Assembly (NCBI GenBank): GCA_023630585.1 | Contig: CM042566.1 | Coordinates: forward strand, 14,065,254 to 14,129,253 | DNA length: 64,000 bases | Direction: 5' to 3' | Origin: Cranoglanis bouderius | Lineage: Eukaryota > Chordata > Actinopteri > Siluriformes > Cranoglanididae | Part shown: piece by piece, positions 35,536 to 47,500 of the stretch | How the letters are laid out: each line of letters starts with the position of its first letter | How positions within the stretch are numbered: position 1 is the stretch's first letter | Notes under the pieces: generated by a model | Database searches by the model: none | What the model was told of the DNA's origin: nothing | The model's input: only the letters and a program-made list of their open reading frames with translations | Position numbers and translations under genes: made by a program

Positions 35536-36172
35536 GCATAAAAAGCAATTACATATTATAAAATTAAATATAAAGTTAATATACAAGTAACTATTATCTT
35601 TTAGATATTCAATATTTTCTGTAGGTCCTTAACATAGAGGTTAGGAGTGTGTTTTGAAATAGATCTTTAAAACAATTTATTATTCCTGTTAAACAAAATA
35701 TATTATTGGTGACTAATGTAGACCATTGTATTTGCTATTTATTATTTCAGCAGTAGAAAGAACATTTTTATTGTTAGATTGTGGTAAGGACATTTTATAG
35801 GGACAATGTATGTTCCAGATGTTTTAAACTATATACAATTATGTACATACTCTGAACCTTAAAATGAATTTTGTATGTTTAAAGCAATCATTTTCAGTTC
35901 TCACTTTTTTTAAAGGATGTGAAAAGTTTCCTTTACACGTTTCCTCTCTGCTCCACAGCAAACCTAATGAAACTCTATAACATATATAAATGTGTTTCTG
36001 CTGCTTTCATAATTATATAAACAATTATGAAATTTAAAGATTGAATATTAGTTTGCTAAGTATAACAGATTGAATATCAAGTGTAACAGCAAATAGGGCA
36101 CCAAACAATGGGGAAAAAATGTATCTCAACATTAGTTTAATTATATGTAAGTAATTATATATTCATTACCTA
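35536..36172. other. Region upstream of cxcr5, no first exon identified
   Basis: AT-rich sequence without CpG clusters. Mammalian CXCR5 has a small first coding exon. None could be placed here with confidence. Confidence 0.45.
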
Positions 36173-37264
36173 TTGTATGTGTTTCCTCATCAGTTTCCAG
36201 ATGACCTGAGTCACGACTATCAAAATATCACGGGGAACTTAACCCACGGCCATTTCACCTGTGACACTGAAATAAAACCCCTGCTCCTGTACCATACTGT
36301 GTTCCAGCCACTAGTTTACAGCATGGTGTTTCTGCTGGGCCTCTCAGGAAATGGCCTCCTTCTGATGGTCCTGCTGCAGCGTCGTGCTCACCTACGCATG
36401 ACTGACATCTACCTGCTGCATCTGGCCCTGGCTGATCTGCTCCTGCTCTTTACCTTACCTTTTGCAGTGACCCAGGGGCTGACAGGTTGGGTCTTTGGGA
36501 ACTTCCTGTGCAAGCTTCTAGGCCTGTTAAACCGCCTAAATCTGGTGTGTGGGAGTCTTCTCCTTGCAGGCATTGGTTTTGATCGCTACCTCGCCATTGT
36601 TCATGTTGTCTCCAGCCTCCAGACCCGTCGGCCCCAAACAGTTCACCTCATCTGTGCTCTGCTCTGGCTATTTTGTCTTGCTCTCTCTATGCCCAACATA
36701 GTATTTCTTTCTGTGGAACCCAGATGGAATGACCATACATGGCTACAGTGTCACTTCAACAACCATGGCATCCATGCTTACAACTGGTTTCTCATCAGTC
36801 GGTTCCTGACACACCTGTTGTGCTTCCTCCTGCCCTTAGTCATCATGGGCTACTGCTATACTGCTGTGGTGTTCACACTGTACCACAGTCAACAGAGCCT
36901 GGAGAAACAGGGGGCTATTCGTCTGGCTATGGTGGTAACCCTGGTTTTCTGCTTGTGCTGGCTACCCTATAATATAACACTTTTTGTGGACACCCTTGTG
37001 AGGCTCGGAATCCTGTCTCAGAAAACCTGTCAGACTCACAATGCACTGGCTATGGGTCTGATGGTGACTGAGAGCATTGGTTTTATTCACTGCTGCCTAA
37101 ATCCAATCCTTTATGCCTTTGTAGGGGTGCGTTTCCGGAATGACCTTCTGAGATTACTGCCAAAATATTTACGTGTCTGTTGGCCCATGCTATGCGCCAG
37201 ATGCTTCAGAAAGGTATCTCTCTCAGACATGGCTACCACCACCTCCACTAGCCAATACATATGA
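36173..37264 (+). CDS. cxcr5: C-X-C chemokine receptor type 5 (main exon)
   Basis: Seven-transmembrane G-protein-coupled receptor. In mammals CXCR5 binds CXCL13 and guides B cells and follicular helper T cells. The frame is 363 codons. It has two N-glycosylation sites (N18, N22), the N-terminal C30 that pairs with C286, the C113-C193 bridge, DRY at 137-139 followed by LAIVH, CWLPY at 262-266 in TM6 and NPILY at 310-314 in TM7, then a Ser/Thr-rich tail. The ATG at 36173 is uncertain: TTTCCTCATCAG just before 36194 is a good acceptor, so translation may start in an unseen first exon and enter at FPDDLSHDY. Sequence alone allows a related CXCR, but the position between ddx6 and bcl9l supports cxcr5. 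Confidence 0.88.
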   Translation: MYVFPHQFPDDLSHDYQNITGNLTHGHFTCDTEIKPLLLYHTVFQPLVYSMVFLLGLSGNGLLLMVLLQRRAHLRMTDIYLLHLALADLLLLFTLPFAVTQGLTGWVFGNFLCKLLGLLNRLNLVCGSLLLAGIGFDRYLAIVHVVSSLQTRRPQTVHLICALLWLFCLALSMPNIVFLSVEPRWNDHTWLQCHFNNHGIHAYNWFLISRFLTHLLCFLLPLVIMGYCYTAVVFTLYHSQQSLEKQGAIRLAMVVTLVFCLCWLPYNITLFVDTLVRLGILSQKTCQTHNALAMGLMVTESIGFIHCCLNPILYAFVGVRFRNDLLRLLPKYLRVCWPMLCARCFRKVSLSDMATTTSTSQYI

Positions 37265-37331
37265 GCACAGAAACGGAAGAAACTCGCTGAAAGTATGCAA
37301 TCATTCAATTATGAGAATTTTTTTTTTTCTA

Positions 37332-37337
37332 AATAAA
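37332..37337 (+). terminator. cxcr5 polyadenylation signal
   Basis: AATAAA lies 68 bases after the cxcr5 stop codon, giving a very short 3' UTR. It is the first canonical signal on this strand. Confidence 0.65.
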
Positions 37338-37349
37338 AGCAGAGCTTAT

Positions 37350-38148
37350 TTTAATTTTGACCCTCTGAGCCATCTGTCTTGATTATCTAGGGCTTACAAA
37401 TTTAACTATGCAGTGATGCAGTGCTGAAAAAAAAAAAAAATTACAGAGCATGCATGAGTGTGCAGGATATGTAAATGAGATTATACTTTTATCATTATAA
37501 ACATTCTATGTGTACATTTTAACATTTCCCATAGCTGGTGAGTGCTCTTCAACGTAATACCTGATGCAAGATAGCAAAAACATAAGAGATTTAAATAATA
37601 AAACAATGTTTGCCTGAATGTGTCTGCGTCTCTTTTTTTTCCTCGGATCCCTTAGCAACACTTTCCCAATCATCAAACAAAACACAGTTTTTTTCCCCTT
37701 ATTGTTTGCCTTTAGACTTCTATTAAACACAGTTATACATAAAATTTGTAAACGAGCAAATTGCATCTTATTTACAGCAATTATACAGATTTAATAATTA
37801 TATATAATATATTTATATATTTTCTTCCACAACAGTTTGGTAGCCAGAGAAAACAATTAGAAACTGATTTGTGAGTTTTTTTTTTTCTTGCTCACAAAAA
37901 TGAACACATTTATCTGTCAAATGTACAATATTTTACAGACATTTAAAAATGGCTTCAGAATTTGTTGCTTAACTGCAATTTTCCAATATTTGGCTTTTTT
38001 AATTAAGACATTATTACGAATAATATTAGCATCTGATTGCCACAATCAATAAACACTGAAAAAAAAGCATGTCCGGGGTTGAAGTAACCCATAAGGGGAA
38101 AAGATTTTTCTTTTTTTTTTTCTTTTTTACACATTTACTGAAAAATGT
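37350..38148. other. Convergent 3' interval between cxcr5 and bcl9l
   Basis: AT-rich, no coding potential. It should contain the bcl9l 3' UTR on the minus strand. I saw only a weak ATTAAA-type signal on that strand (near 37788-37793). The block is free of recognisable transposons, unlike most of the window. Confidence 0.5.
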
Positions 38149-39344
38149 TCAGAAAGGCATGTTTGCCATGCTTCCATGTCCATAACCCAGTGGACTATCC
38201 AATGACAAGCCCCTCTGTCTGATTCCCTGGGAGCCTATCATGGCTGACTGTGGGTGTGGGGGTCCCATCATGGGCCCCTGAGGGGACAAGACGGCCCCTT
38301 GCTGGCCAAAGTGCTCCCCAGGAATTGGAATACCCCTCTGCTTAGCTTGCATCATCATGTTCTGCTGAGCTATAAGATTATGTGGATGTTGCTGTGGTGT
38401 CATCGTGCCCTGTGATATATGGGACTGGTGGTGTAAGAGGCTATTAGCCATCATGGCCTGCTGGTGGTGGTGATGTTGTTGCTGTTGCTGAGGCATACCT
38501 GTCCTACCCATCAGATGACCTGGATGGCATATTGGCCCAGGCCCCATCACACCACCTGGGCCCATACTTCTGGCTCCTCCCTGGGTCATCCCTATGCCAG
38601 GGCGTAAGCCACAGTGTGATGGCTGCAGGGGAGGCTGCTGCTCAGCCATCATGTTCTGCAGATTGGCAATGTGAGGGTTGGAGGAGGGTGTGTTGCTCTG
38701 AAGGGGGCCAGAAAGCTGCTTTAGGAGTTGTGCTGAAGGAGCCTGATGAGGTAGATGCCCTTGGTGAGGGGTCTGCTGCAGCTGCGACATTGCTTCACTC
38801 TTGGGGAAGTACTGCAGGGTACTGCTGGGCTTGTCGGCAGGAATGATTCGAGACAGGTCAAATTCTGGGATGCCGGTGTGCGTGGGCCTAATCACCTCAC
38901 TTAAGTCCGGGCCCTCTCCTATGGGCATGGATAGGAAAGAGTCAGGTGGGTGAGGCTGGCGCTGATTGGACATACCCTTGCTAAGATGCTGCATTTGCTG
39001 GGTAGGGAGAATATCATCAGAAGGATGGGGGTACTGCTGCCCCATACCCCCAACTGGAGAGTGCAGGGGGGCCTGCATGCGCGAAAATACACCCATCTGA
39101 TTTGGAGGATGCATTGGTGACATGTTACATGGTACAATCCCATCTGGATGGCCCCCTCCACCCCCCATCATTACTGGCATGGCAATGGGGTTAGGTGAAG
39201 GCAGCAAAGGTCCAGAGGGGTCAAGAGATAACTGCTGATTTCCTGAAAGGACCATTCCAGTGGGACTTTGTGGGCTACTGTGAGGTCCCATTGAACCTTG
39301 AGAGGACAGGAGCATCTGCGTGGAGTGGTGATTAGCCACATTTC
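38149..39344 (-). CDS. bcl9l: bcl9l last coding exon with C-terminal conserved block
   Basis: Encodes the activation-type C-terminus, including LSEVIRPTHTGIPEFDLSRI and IPADKPSSTLQYFPK, conserved among BCL9 and BCL9L, then Gln/His runs (QQQQQHHHHQQ near 38470) and the end GSMANMPF. Confidence 0.93.
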
Positions 39345-42300
39345 CTATAATGAAATAGAGCAAAAACTAAGCCACATACAGTATGTCAAGTAAGTGTACC
39401 TACCTAAAATATATATAACAGATATGCAAAATTACGTTAAATTCTAGACTGAAACAAGTATTTTTAAGTGTCTTATGACATACAATATTCAAAATTGACA
39501 AAACTAAGACTTAATTTTCAATAAAGAGCTGTACAGGTTATTGCAATACTGTTCAGTCATTTCATACACTAATAAGTAATGGGTCATTCCATCTCAAGTG
39601 GTCAATACAGGTTGCTTGGTCATTTTTAATTTTCCTAATTTTTTTTTTTACCTCTATGTATTGGATTTGCAAAACCACCAAGAGGTCTTCACTGCAGCCT
39701 GTAGCGTGATGACGTATTGGATTAGATCCACTACGTAATGGACGTTGTAGCATGTATGCGCCGATGGCAGACATAGTATGTTGCTGTAAGTAATTCATCT
39801 ACGGTTATGGTTACAACATCCCGTATGTAGTGTATTTAATCCCTCATCATGCTATAGGCTGCAGTGAGGACACACTCAAAACCACCAGTTTATTTATTTA
39901 TTTTTACTTTGTTTAACTGTGCAGTAGTTACTTCAGTCACTTACTGATTTTATCACAGAAGAAACAACGGCACAGCTCTGTTTATGACACTGTTCATTTG
40001 TAAAACACTCAACTGAACACTGTAATACCATACAGGGATGGATGCAAACTCATCAGGGGTGAAAAGAGGTGATAAAGATGCGAACCCCCTAGGAGCAGCT
40101 AGTAAAATATTTATGTGGTTTTTTGCTCTTTACAGCTATTGCAACTGCTGTTTGGTCAATTAAACACAGGCCTTACAGTGGGTATAGAAAAGAATCACCA
40201 CCCTTTAAAATAATCACATTTTACATCACTGTAGATATGACGTTCATAAATTGATTTCACAACAACTGCAACTAAAAGAAAAACTGTCACAAGGTAATTT
40301 CAATTCAGCTTGTCAATTTTAATGAGCTTGGCATTCGCCCCCTTCTCAAGCGACATAATTATGCTACTGTAACAAGCGTTCCATTTAACTGCATCAAAAG
40401 GAAGCTAGGTCCATTTTAGCTAAATGTCTCATGAATTAGTCTCATGTTCCAAAACAAATCCAAAAGCAAACTGGTTAATTATGCCATGGTGATGCCAGTA
40501 TCAACCTTACTAATATCTTAGAATAAAAAATGGAACCATCAGGGGCAAACGTTAACATTTATTTGGCACTTTGATATGAGGAGCTCAACTTGTGTTGTAT
40601 TCGTTGGAAAAATGGTAACATTAGTAACGTTAAACGAGTAGTCCCAGAGCCCTAATGTCAGTAACCTTATATAAGTGGAATTTGGAATAACAAGTATGCT
40701 AGCTAACATTGGACTACATGGAAGTAATGTTAACACCAAACGTGACATCCAAAATGTGATGGCTAGTGTTCGCTAAATCAAAACAACTCAACCTTATCAA
40801 TCCCAAGCTTGACATATCGTCATATAAGTCAATTAAGGTTATCATAACACTAATGCAAGAGATTCTTACCTTAAGGCAGTGGTCACCAACCCTCTTCCTT
40901 GAGATCTACGTTCCTGCAAGTTTCATCTATAACCAAAATCTAACACACCTGTTTTAGTTGCAATGATTAGACGATCAGGTGGGCACGATTTTGGCTGGAG
41001 CTAAAGTCCTCAGGAAGGTAGATCTCCAGGAGCAGGGTTGGTGACCGCTGCCTTAAGGCCCTATATATTATGATTTTATTACTGTACTTCTTCTGTAAGA
41101 CTTTTCTGTGATGTTGCACTTGCGAGTCTTACATCTCACTGTACTGAAACCATACTGTATCCTAACACTGCAATATGTTAGATATCCTGCGAGGTAGATG
41201 ACATAATCTTGGTAGAATCTTACATAGTTGCCCAAGTCATGCAATTTTTAGACGGTCCCTTAGTGAAGCCATCGCTATAAAGCGCTGGTGACCTGCATTT
41301 CTGAAAGATTAGCTTAGCAAGCATTAATGGAAGAAAATTTTTAAAAATATATTCAATTGTACTTGGATCCACTCCAGAGTAAGAAAATACACATTTTGCA
41401 CTTTTTGTGTGTTTATTTCATGAGAAATAGAAGCGAGAATCTTGAACGTGCAGCGAACGTCCAACATAAAACCAACTGTACTGTGGTCTTCCAGATGCTT
41501 TACACGTGCTAAGCAAAAAAGCCAGGAGTTTTTTTTTTTTTTTTTTTGAGAAGGTGTGGTATCATTTTTGGGGAAAAAAGCAAATACACGTGAATCATAG
41601 AATTGAACACACAATTTTAAAAATATCGCTAAAACTATCAAAAGGAACACAAAATAATCGGAATTAAAAACAAAATTGTCTTCCTTGGTTAACTTAATCT
41701 GATGCTTCTCTTAATCTGATCGCTCTGCTATTTTGTGCTCATAATCTCATTTTCTTTTCATTCGTGCTTCGGCTTTCTTTGCTCTCGTTTTTAAGTACTT
41801 TGCTTACGATTACAAAAAATTCAGAAAGAATTTTATTCAGATCAGGGGCGGGGTTAAAGTCTCCATTGGTCCAATGGTTCTAAACCGATGATGTCACAGA
41901 CGTTTTACTGGCTATGTCTTGATCAGCTCCCTTGCTCCACAGGTCCTTAGGGTAGTGGTAGCTCAGTGGTTAAGACGTGGACTATCAGAGTCTGATCTGC
42001 ACAACATGTTTGTGGAAGTGTATCATGGCATGAACAAATGAGATTTCTGTTGATGCTCATCAGGCTGCAAAAGGTTACAAAACATCTCTAAAGAGTTTGG
42101 ATTCCACCACTCCACATTCAGACAGACTGTGTACAAATGGAGGAAATTTAAGACCATTGTTACCCTCCCCAGGTGTGGTCGACCAACAAAGATCACTCCA
42201 AGAGCAAGACATGTAATAGTCTGTGAGGTCACAAAGTTGCCAGGGTAACTTCTAAGCAACTGAAGGCCGCTCTCACATTGGCTAATGCTAATGTTCATGA

Positions 42301-42972
42301 GTCCACGATCAGGAGAACACTGAACAACAACGGTGTGCATGGCAGGGTTACAAGGAGAAAGCCACTGCTCTTCAAAAAGAACATTGCTGCCCGTCTGCAG
42401 TTCAAAGATCATGTGGACAAGCCAGAAGGCTAATGGAAAAATGTTTTGTGGATGGATGAGACCAAAATAGAACTTTTTGGTTTAAATGAGAAGCATTATT
42501 TTTGGAGAAAGGAGAACACTGCATTCTAGCATAAGAACCTTATCACATCTGTGAAACACGGTGGTGGTGGTAGTATCATGGCTTGGGCCTGTTTTGCTGC
42601 ATCTGGGCCAGGATGGCTTGCCATCATTGATGAAACAATGAATTCTGAATTACACCAGCGAATTCTAAAAGAAAATGTCAGGACATCTGTCCATGAACTG
42701 AATCTCAAGAGAAAGTGGGTCATGCAACAAGACAACAACCCTAAGCACCTTAATCCAACAGACATTTTGTGGAAGGACCTGATGCAAGCAGTTCATGTAA
42801 GGAAACCCACCAACATCCCAGAGTTGAAGCTGTTCTGTACTGAGGAATGGGCTAAAACTCCTCCAAGCCGATGTGCAGGACCGATCAACAGTTACCAGAA
42901 ACATTTAGTTGCAGTTATTGCTGCACAAGGGGGTCACACCAGATACTGAAAGCAAAGGTTCATCTTCCTCAA

Positions 42973-43015
<43 letters not shown>

Positions 43016-44511
43016 GTGCATCTCAATAAATTAGAATGTCGTGGAAAAGTTCATTTATTTCAGTAATTCAACTCAAATTGTGAAACTCGTGTATTAAATA
43101 AATTCAATGCACACAGACTGAAGTAGTTTAAGTCTTTGGTTCTTTTAATTGTGATGGTTTTGGCTCACATTTAACAAAAACCCACCAATTCACTATCTCA
43201 ACAAATTAGAATACTTCATAAGACCAATAAAAAAACATTTTTAGTGAATTGTTGGCCTTCTGGAAAGTATGTTCATTTACTGTACATGTACTCAATACTT
43301 GGTAGGGGCTCCTTTTGCTTTAATTACTGCCTCAATTCAGCGTGGCATGGAGGTGATCAGTTTGTGGCATGGTGGTATGGAAGCCCAGGTTTCTTTGACA
43401 GTGGCCTTCAGCTCATCTGCATTTTTTGGTCTCCTGTTTCTCATTTTCCTCTTGACAATACCCCATAGATTCTCTATGGGGTTCAGGTCTGGTGAGTTTG
43501 CTGGCCAGTCAAGCACACCAACACCATGGTCATTTAACCAACTTTTGGTGCTTTTGGCAGTGTGGGCAGGTGCCAAATCCTGCTGGAAAATGAAATCAGC
43601 ATCTTCAAAAAGCTGGTCAGCAGAAGGAAGCATGAAGTGCTCCAAAATTTCTTGGTAAATGGATGCAGTGACTTTGGTTTTCAAAAAACACAATGGACCA
43701 ACACCAGCAGATGACATTGCACCCCAAATCATCACAGACTGTGGAAACTTAACACTGGACTTCAAGCAACTTGGGCTATGAGCTTCTCCACCCTTCCTCC
43801 AGACTCTAGGACCTTGGTTTCCAAATGAAATACAAAACTTGCTCTCATCTGAAAAGAGGACTTTGGACCACTGGGCAACAGTCCAGTTCTTCTTCTCCTT
43901 AGCCCAGGTAAGACACCTCTGACGTTGTCTGTGGTTCAGGAGTGGCTTAACAAGAGGAATTCGACAACTGTAGCCAAATTCCTTGACACGTCTGTGTGTG
44001 GTGGCTCTTGATGCCTTGACCCCAGCCTCAGTCCATTCCTTGTGAAGTTCACTCAAATTCTTGAATCGATTTTGCTTGACAATCCTCATAAGGCTGCGGT
44101 TCTCTCGGTTGGTTTTGCATCTTTTTCTTCCACACTTTTTCCTTCCACTCAACTTTCTGTTAACATGCTTGGATACAGCACTCTGTGAACAGCCAGCTTC
44201 TTTGGCAATGAATGTTTGTGGCTTACCTAGTGAACCAAACTGAGAGACCATTTTGAAGGCTCAGGAAACCTTTGCAGGTGTTTTGAGTTGATTGGCTGAC
44301 TGGCATGTCACCATATTCTAATTTGTTGAGATAGTGAATTGGTGGGTTTTTGTTAAATGTAAACCAAAATCATCACAATTAAAAGAACCAAAGACTTAAA
44401 CTACTTCAGTCTGTGTGCATTGAATTTATTTAATACACGAGTTTCACAATTTGAGTTGAATTACTGAAATAAATGAACTTTTCCATGACATTCTAATTTA
44501 TTGAGATGCAC

Positions 44512-44547
<36 letters not shown>

Positions 44548-47500
44548 ATACAAAGTATAATATTTTGTCTTAATGGGTTCCCTTTATCTACTTTTAGGAC
44601 TTGTGAAAATCTAATGCAGATATATAGAAAATTCAAATTTTCTAAATCCACAAACTTTCAAGCACCACCGTAAGTAATCATTTGAGAGCTACAACAATAA
44701 CAAGCTACTTACAATTGTAGCCAGAAGTTGGGTGAGAGTTCGTCCGCCATTTTTTTTTCGAGCTGAGAGGCTTCAGAAAACATGACGTCATTTCCAGTAA
44801 GGGAACATAGTGAGCATTAATGCTCCCTGGTTTTTGTCGTGCATTGTGGGATATTTTAGGGAGCCAATGTTCCAGTGCACTGGGAGGATTTTGCGATTGA
44901 GACAACCCTTAAATGGCCAACTCCGTGATCAGTGCCCTGACTACTGAACTAGGGAGCTGGTTGAGACATACCCACTGTTCAAACATGTCGTGAGCAGGTG
45001 AACATGGACAATCCGGCACAGCCACAGTAATCGATATAAATTTATCTTGGAAGTTTAATTGCTACACTCATTGCTTCTTATATATCTGCCTATTGTAAAT
45101 ATTAAATACTATCTCTTCTGAAAGACTGTGATGCCATGATTGTAGTCTCATGTCAAACCTCTCCTGTTAGCTAACAGACACAAGGTTTAGTGAGGGATTG
45201 ACATTTTCAGTATTTTAATTAGTTAAAGAGAATTTTAATGAATTGGACAAGTGTAGCATCATTATGTAGCTCAAACATTAGGAGTGTCTTGTAAGGACAT
45301 AATGAGAGTAAGTATTTACAAGGCAGTCCTTAGGAATTGAACACATGACCTTAGCATTGCTAGCGCACTACTCTACTGTTTGAATATAAATTGACCCTAA
45401 AAGCAGAACTGTGAGCAATCTTGAGCATTATATTTGGACTTAAGTTCTAAGTCTAAGGAACAAGAATGTGCAAAATGTTTATATATATGTCCATGTACCT
45501 TGAAATCAATTTTTGAACAAAGATCAATTTTTGTTCCAAGGAGCTAGGACCATCCTTAGCCAAGATATTGAGGTTTCCATAAACAGCTGTATAACCAAAC
45601 TTTTTTGTGTGCCATGACACAAAGATGGCTGTCATAGTTAAACCAAGTAAAATAATAATAATAAAAAACCTGGTTGTTTTACAATGCTAATACATAGAGG
45701 AAATGAATCAAAATTTTTTTTTAAAAATTAAAAAGGATCAAGCGACCAACTTTACAGTTTTTGGACCACTTGAGATGGACCGACCCTAATAATAAGAAGG
45801 GGTTACTTTCCCTGGCACTGAAACCGTTTCCTTTCTTTAACATCCTAACAGGCTGAAATTTAAATCTAACTAAAGGCACGACTGTTTGACCACCAAGAAG
45901 GTAACACTGTATTACCAATCATCTTCAGTTCTGCAGAAAACTGGCATGGTTATAGGATTTCAAAAGAAACTAGGCCTGTAAAAATCTAAAGGTTGCTATG
46001 CTAATAGACTGCACCTTGAATGTTGGCTCCAGGAAGGAGCAATCGATCTGTTGGCATCTCATCATCAGAAGTGGCTATTGTCTTGATGGCATCATGATAG
46101 AGTGGAATGGAGGTGGGCATTGCATACTTGGACATCTGAGACATTATAAGTGACAGGGGATTCTGGGATGAAGGTGCGTCTGGGGAAGAGGTAAATGGCA
46201 TGTTGGGAGGTTGACTGCTGGGTGTTGAGGTCGAACTCCTGGGAGGAAGGGATATACCTGGAGTAAGAAATCAGGATGAGAAAACTTTAACCCACAAATA
46301 ATTTAACAGTAATTAAAACCAAAAAATTTAGATATTTTATTGTTCTCCTTAGCTTATTAATAAAAATTATTAATAAAACATTGTATTAACCATTCCTTAC
46401 CTGTCTCAGTTGAACTGCTCCCTCCATTACCTATTCCCTTACTATTAGATGTCCCTCCAGGGCTGGCCAGGGAAGTCTTGGGTGAGGCTGTCCACCTTGG
46501 AGATGCAACAGGCATGGCTGGAGATTTGTGATGTCCAGGGGAACCAGATGGTGAGCGGAGTCCAAGGGATGACCCCATTATTTGAGGGGACTTCATGGAG
46601 GTGGCAGAAGGTGTTCCTGCTCCAGACACTGCAGAAAGAGGAGGATGTGGTGGACCAGTGGATGCTAGCTGGTTGGGGGATTTCACGCCTGTAGCTGAGG
46701 GAGAGGGCATGAGGGGAGAAGGTTCCTGGCTAAGGGGAGGCGACTTCAGCTGGTGAGGTGGGGGCATGGCTGGGGAACCAATTGAGTTGACATTAATGGG
46801 AAGGTCAGATGGATGACATGGCCCATGGTCTGCTTTATGGCCAGTGTTTATAGGCATATGGCTAAGCCTTGAGTTTCCACCAATTTGGGGAGTACCCTGC
46901 TGATCAGATCTAAACATCTCAGGACCTGACTGCTGGAGGTAGGGCCCATCCCCTTTTCCACCTGGAAAGGGGCCCTGATTGGGGAACTGAAGAGTTACAT
47001 CTGGTCCATGGACCATTACTTTGTTAGCACCAACCCGTCCATTTGGTGCAGCCCTAATACGGGTGTTGTCCTCAAGGCTTTCCATCTCTGACCCAGGCCC
47101 TTCTCTTATTTTCTGGGCTAACATATGTTGCTGCTGATGCAGGTTCAAGTTCATGTTCATGTTTATATTTAGGTTTCCCCCTAAAGGAGAGTCAACCATA
47201 TCTCTCATTAAAGTGCCACCTCCACCACCAATGGGAGAGCCAATAATAGTGCGAGAATTGGGGAATTCCATTGGATCACTGCGTGAAGGAGGACCTCCTC
47301 CCATGCCAGGATTATGAAAGCCTGGTCCACTGGGGTTATCCATCATCCTGGGGCCTCCAAGTCCACCCTGCTGCTGCAGCCTTGATAACTGCTCCAGATC
47401 TAACCGCCGGAGACCTTGTAGCTGACGTTTCTCCATAATGTGAAACATCTCCTCCCGTGTTAAAGGACGGTCCATACCACTGTGCATTTGCTGAGAGGGT

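Larger units (their letters stand above)
41984..44670 (+). mobile_element. Tc1 copy (28048 family) interrupted by a second Tc1
   Basis: The left part (41984-42975) begins inside the leader and carries a broken transposase. The DNA-binding region is at 42040-42400, WMDETKIELFG near 42455, and the frame 42551-42949 has GGGGSIMAWACFAASGPGW and QQDNNPKH but lacks the segment before NPTDILWKDL. The right part (44544-44670) is the right terminal repeat ending before TA (44671-44672). A (TA)n tract in the middle took a later Tc1 insertion (43013-44514). Confidence 0.85.

Noticed and set aside
38532..38846. Plus-strand open frames opposite bcl9l (also 47457-47768 and 48047-48433)
   Set aside because: Antisense shadows of GC-rich bcl9l exons.
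41940..41985. Possible tRNA gene (GGTAGCTCAGTGGTTAAG)
   Set aside because: Only the 5' half of a tRNA is present and it joins Tc1 sequence; it is a SINE head.
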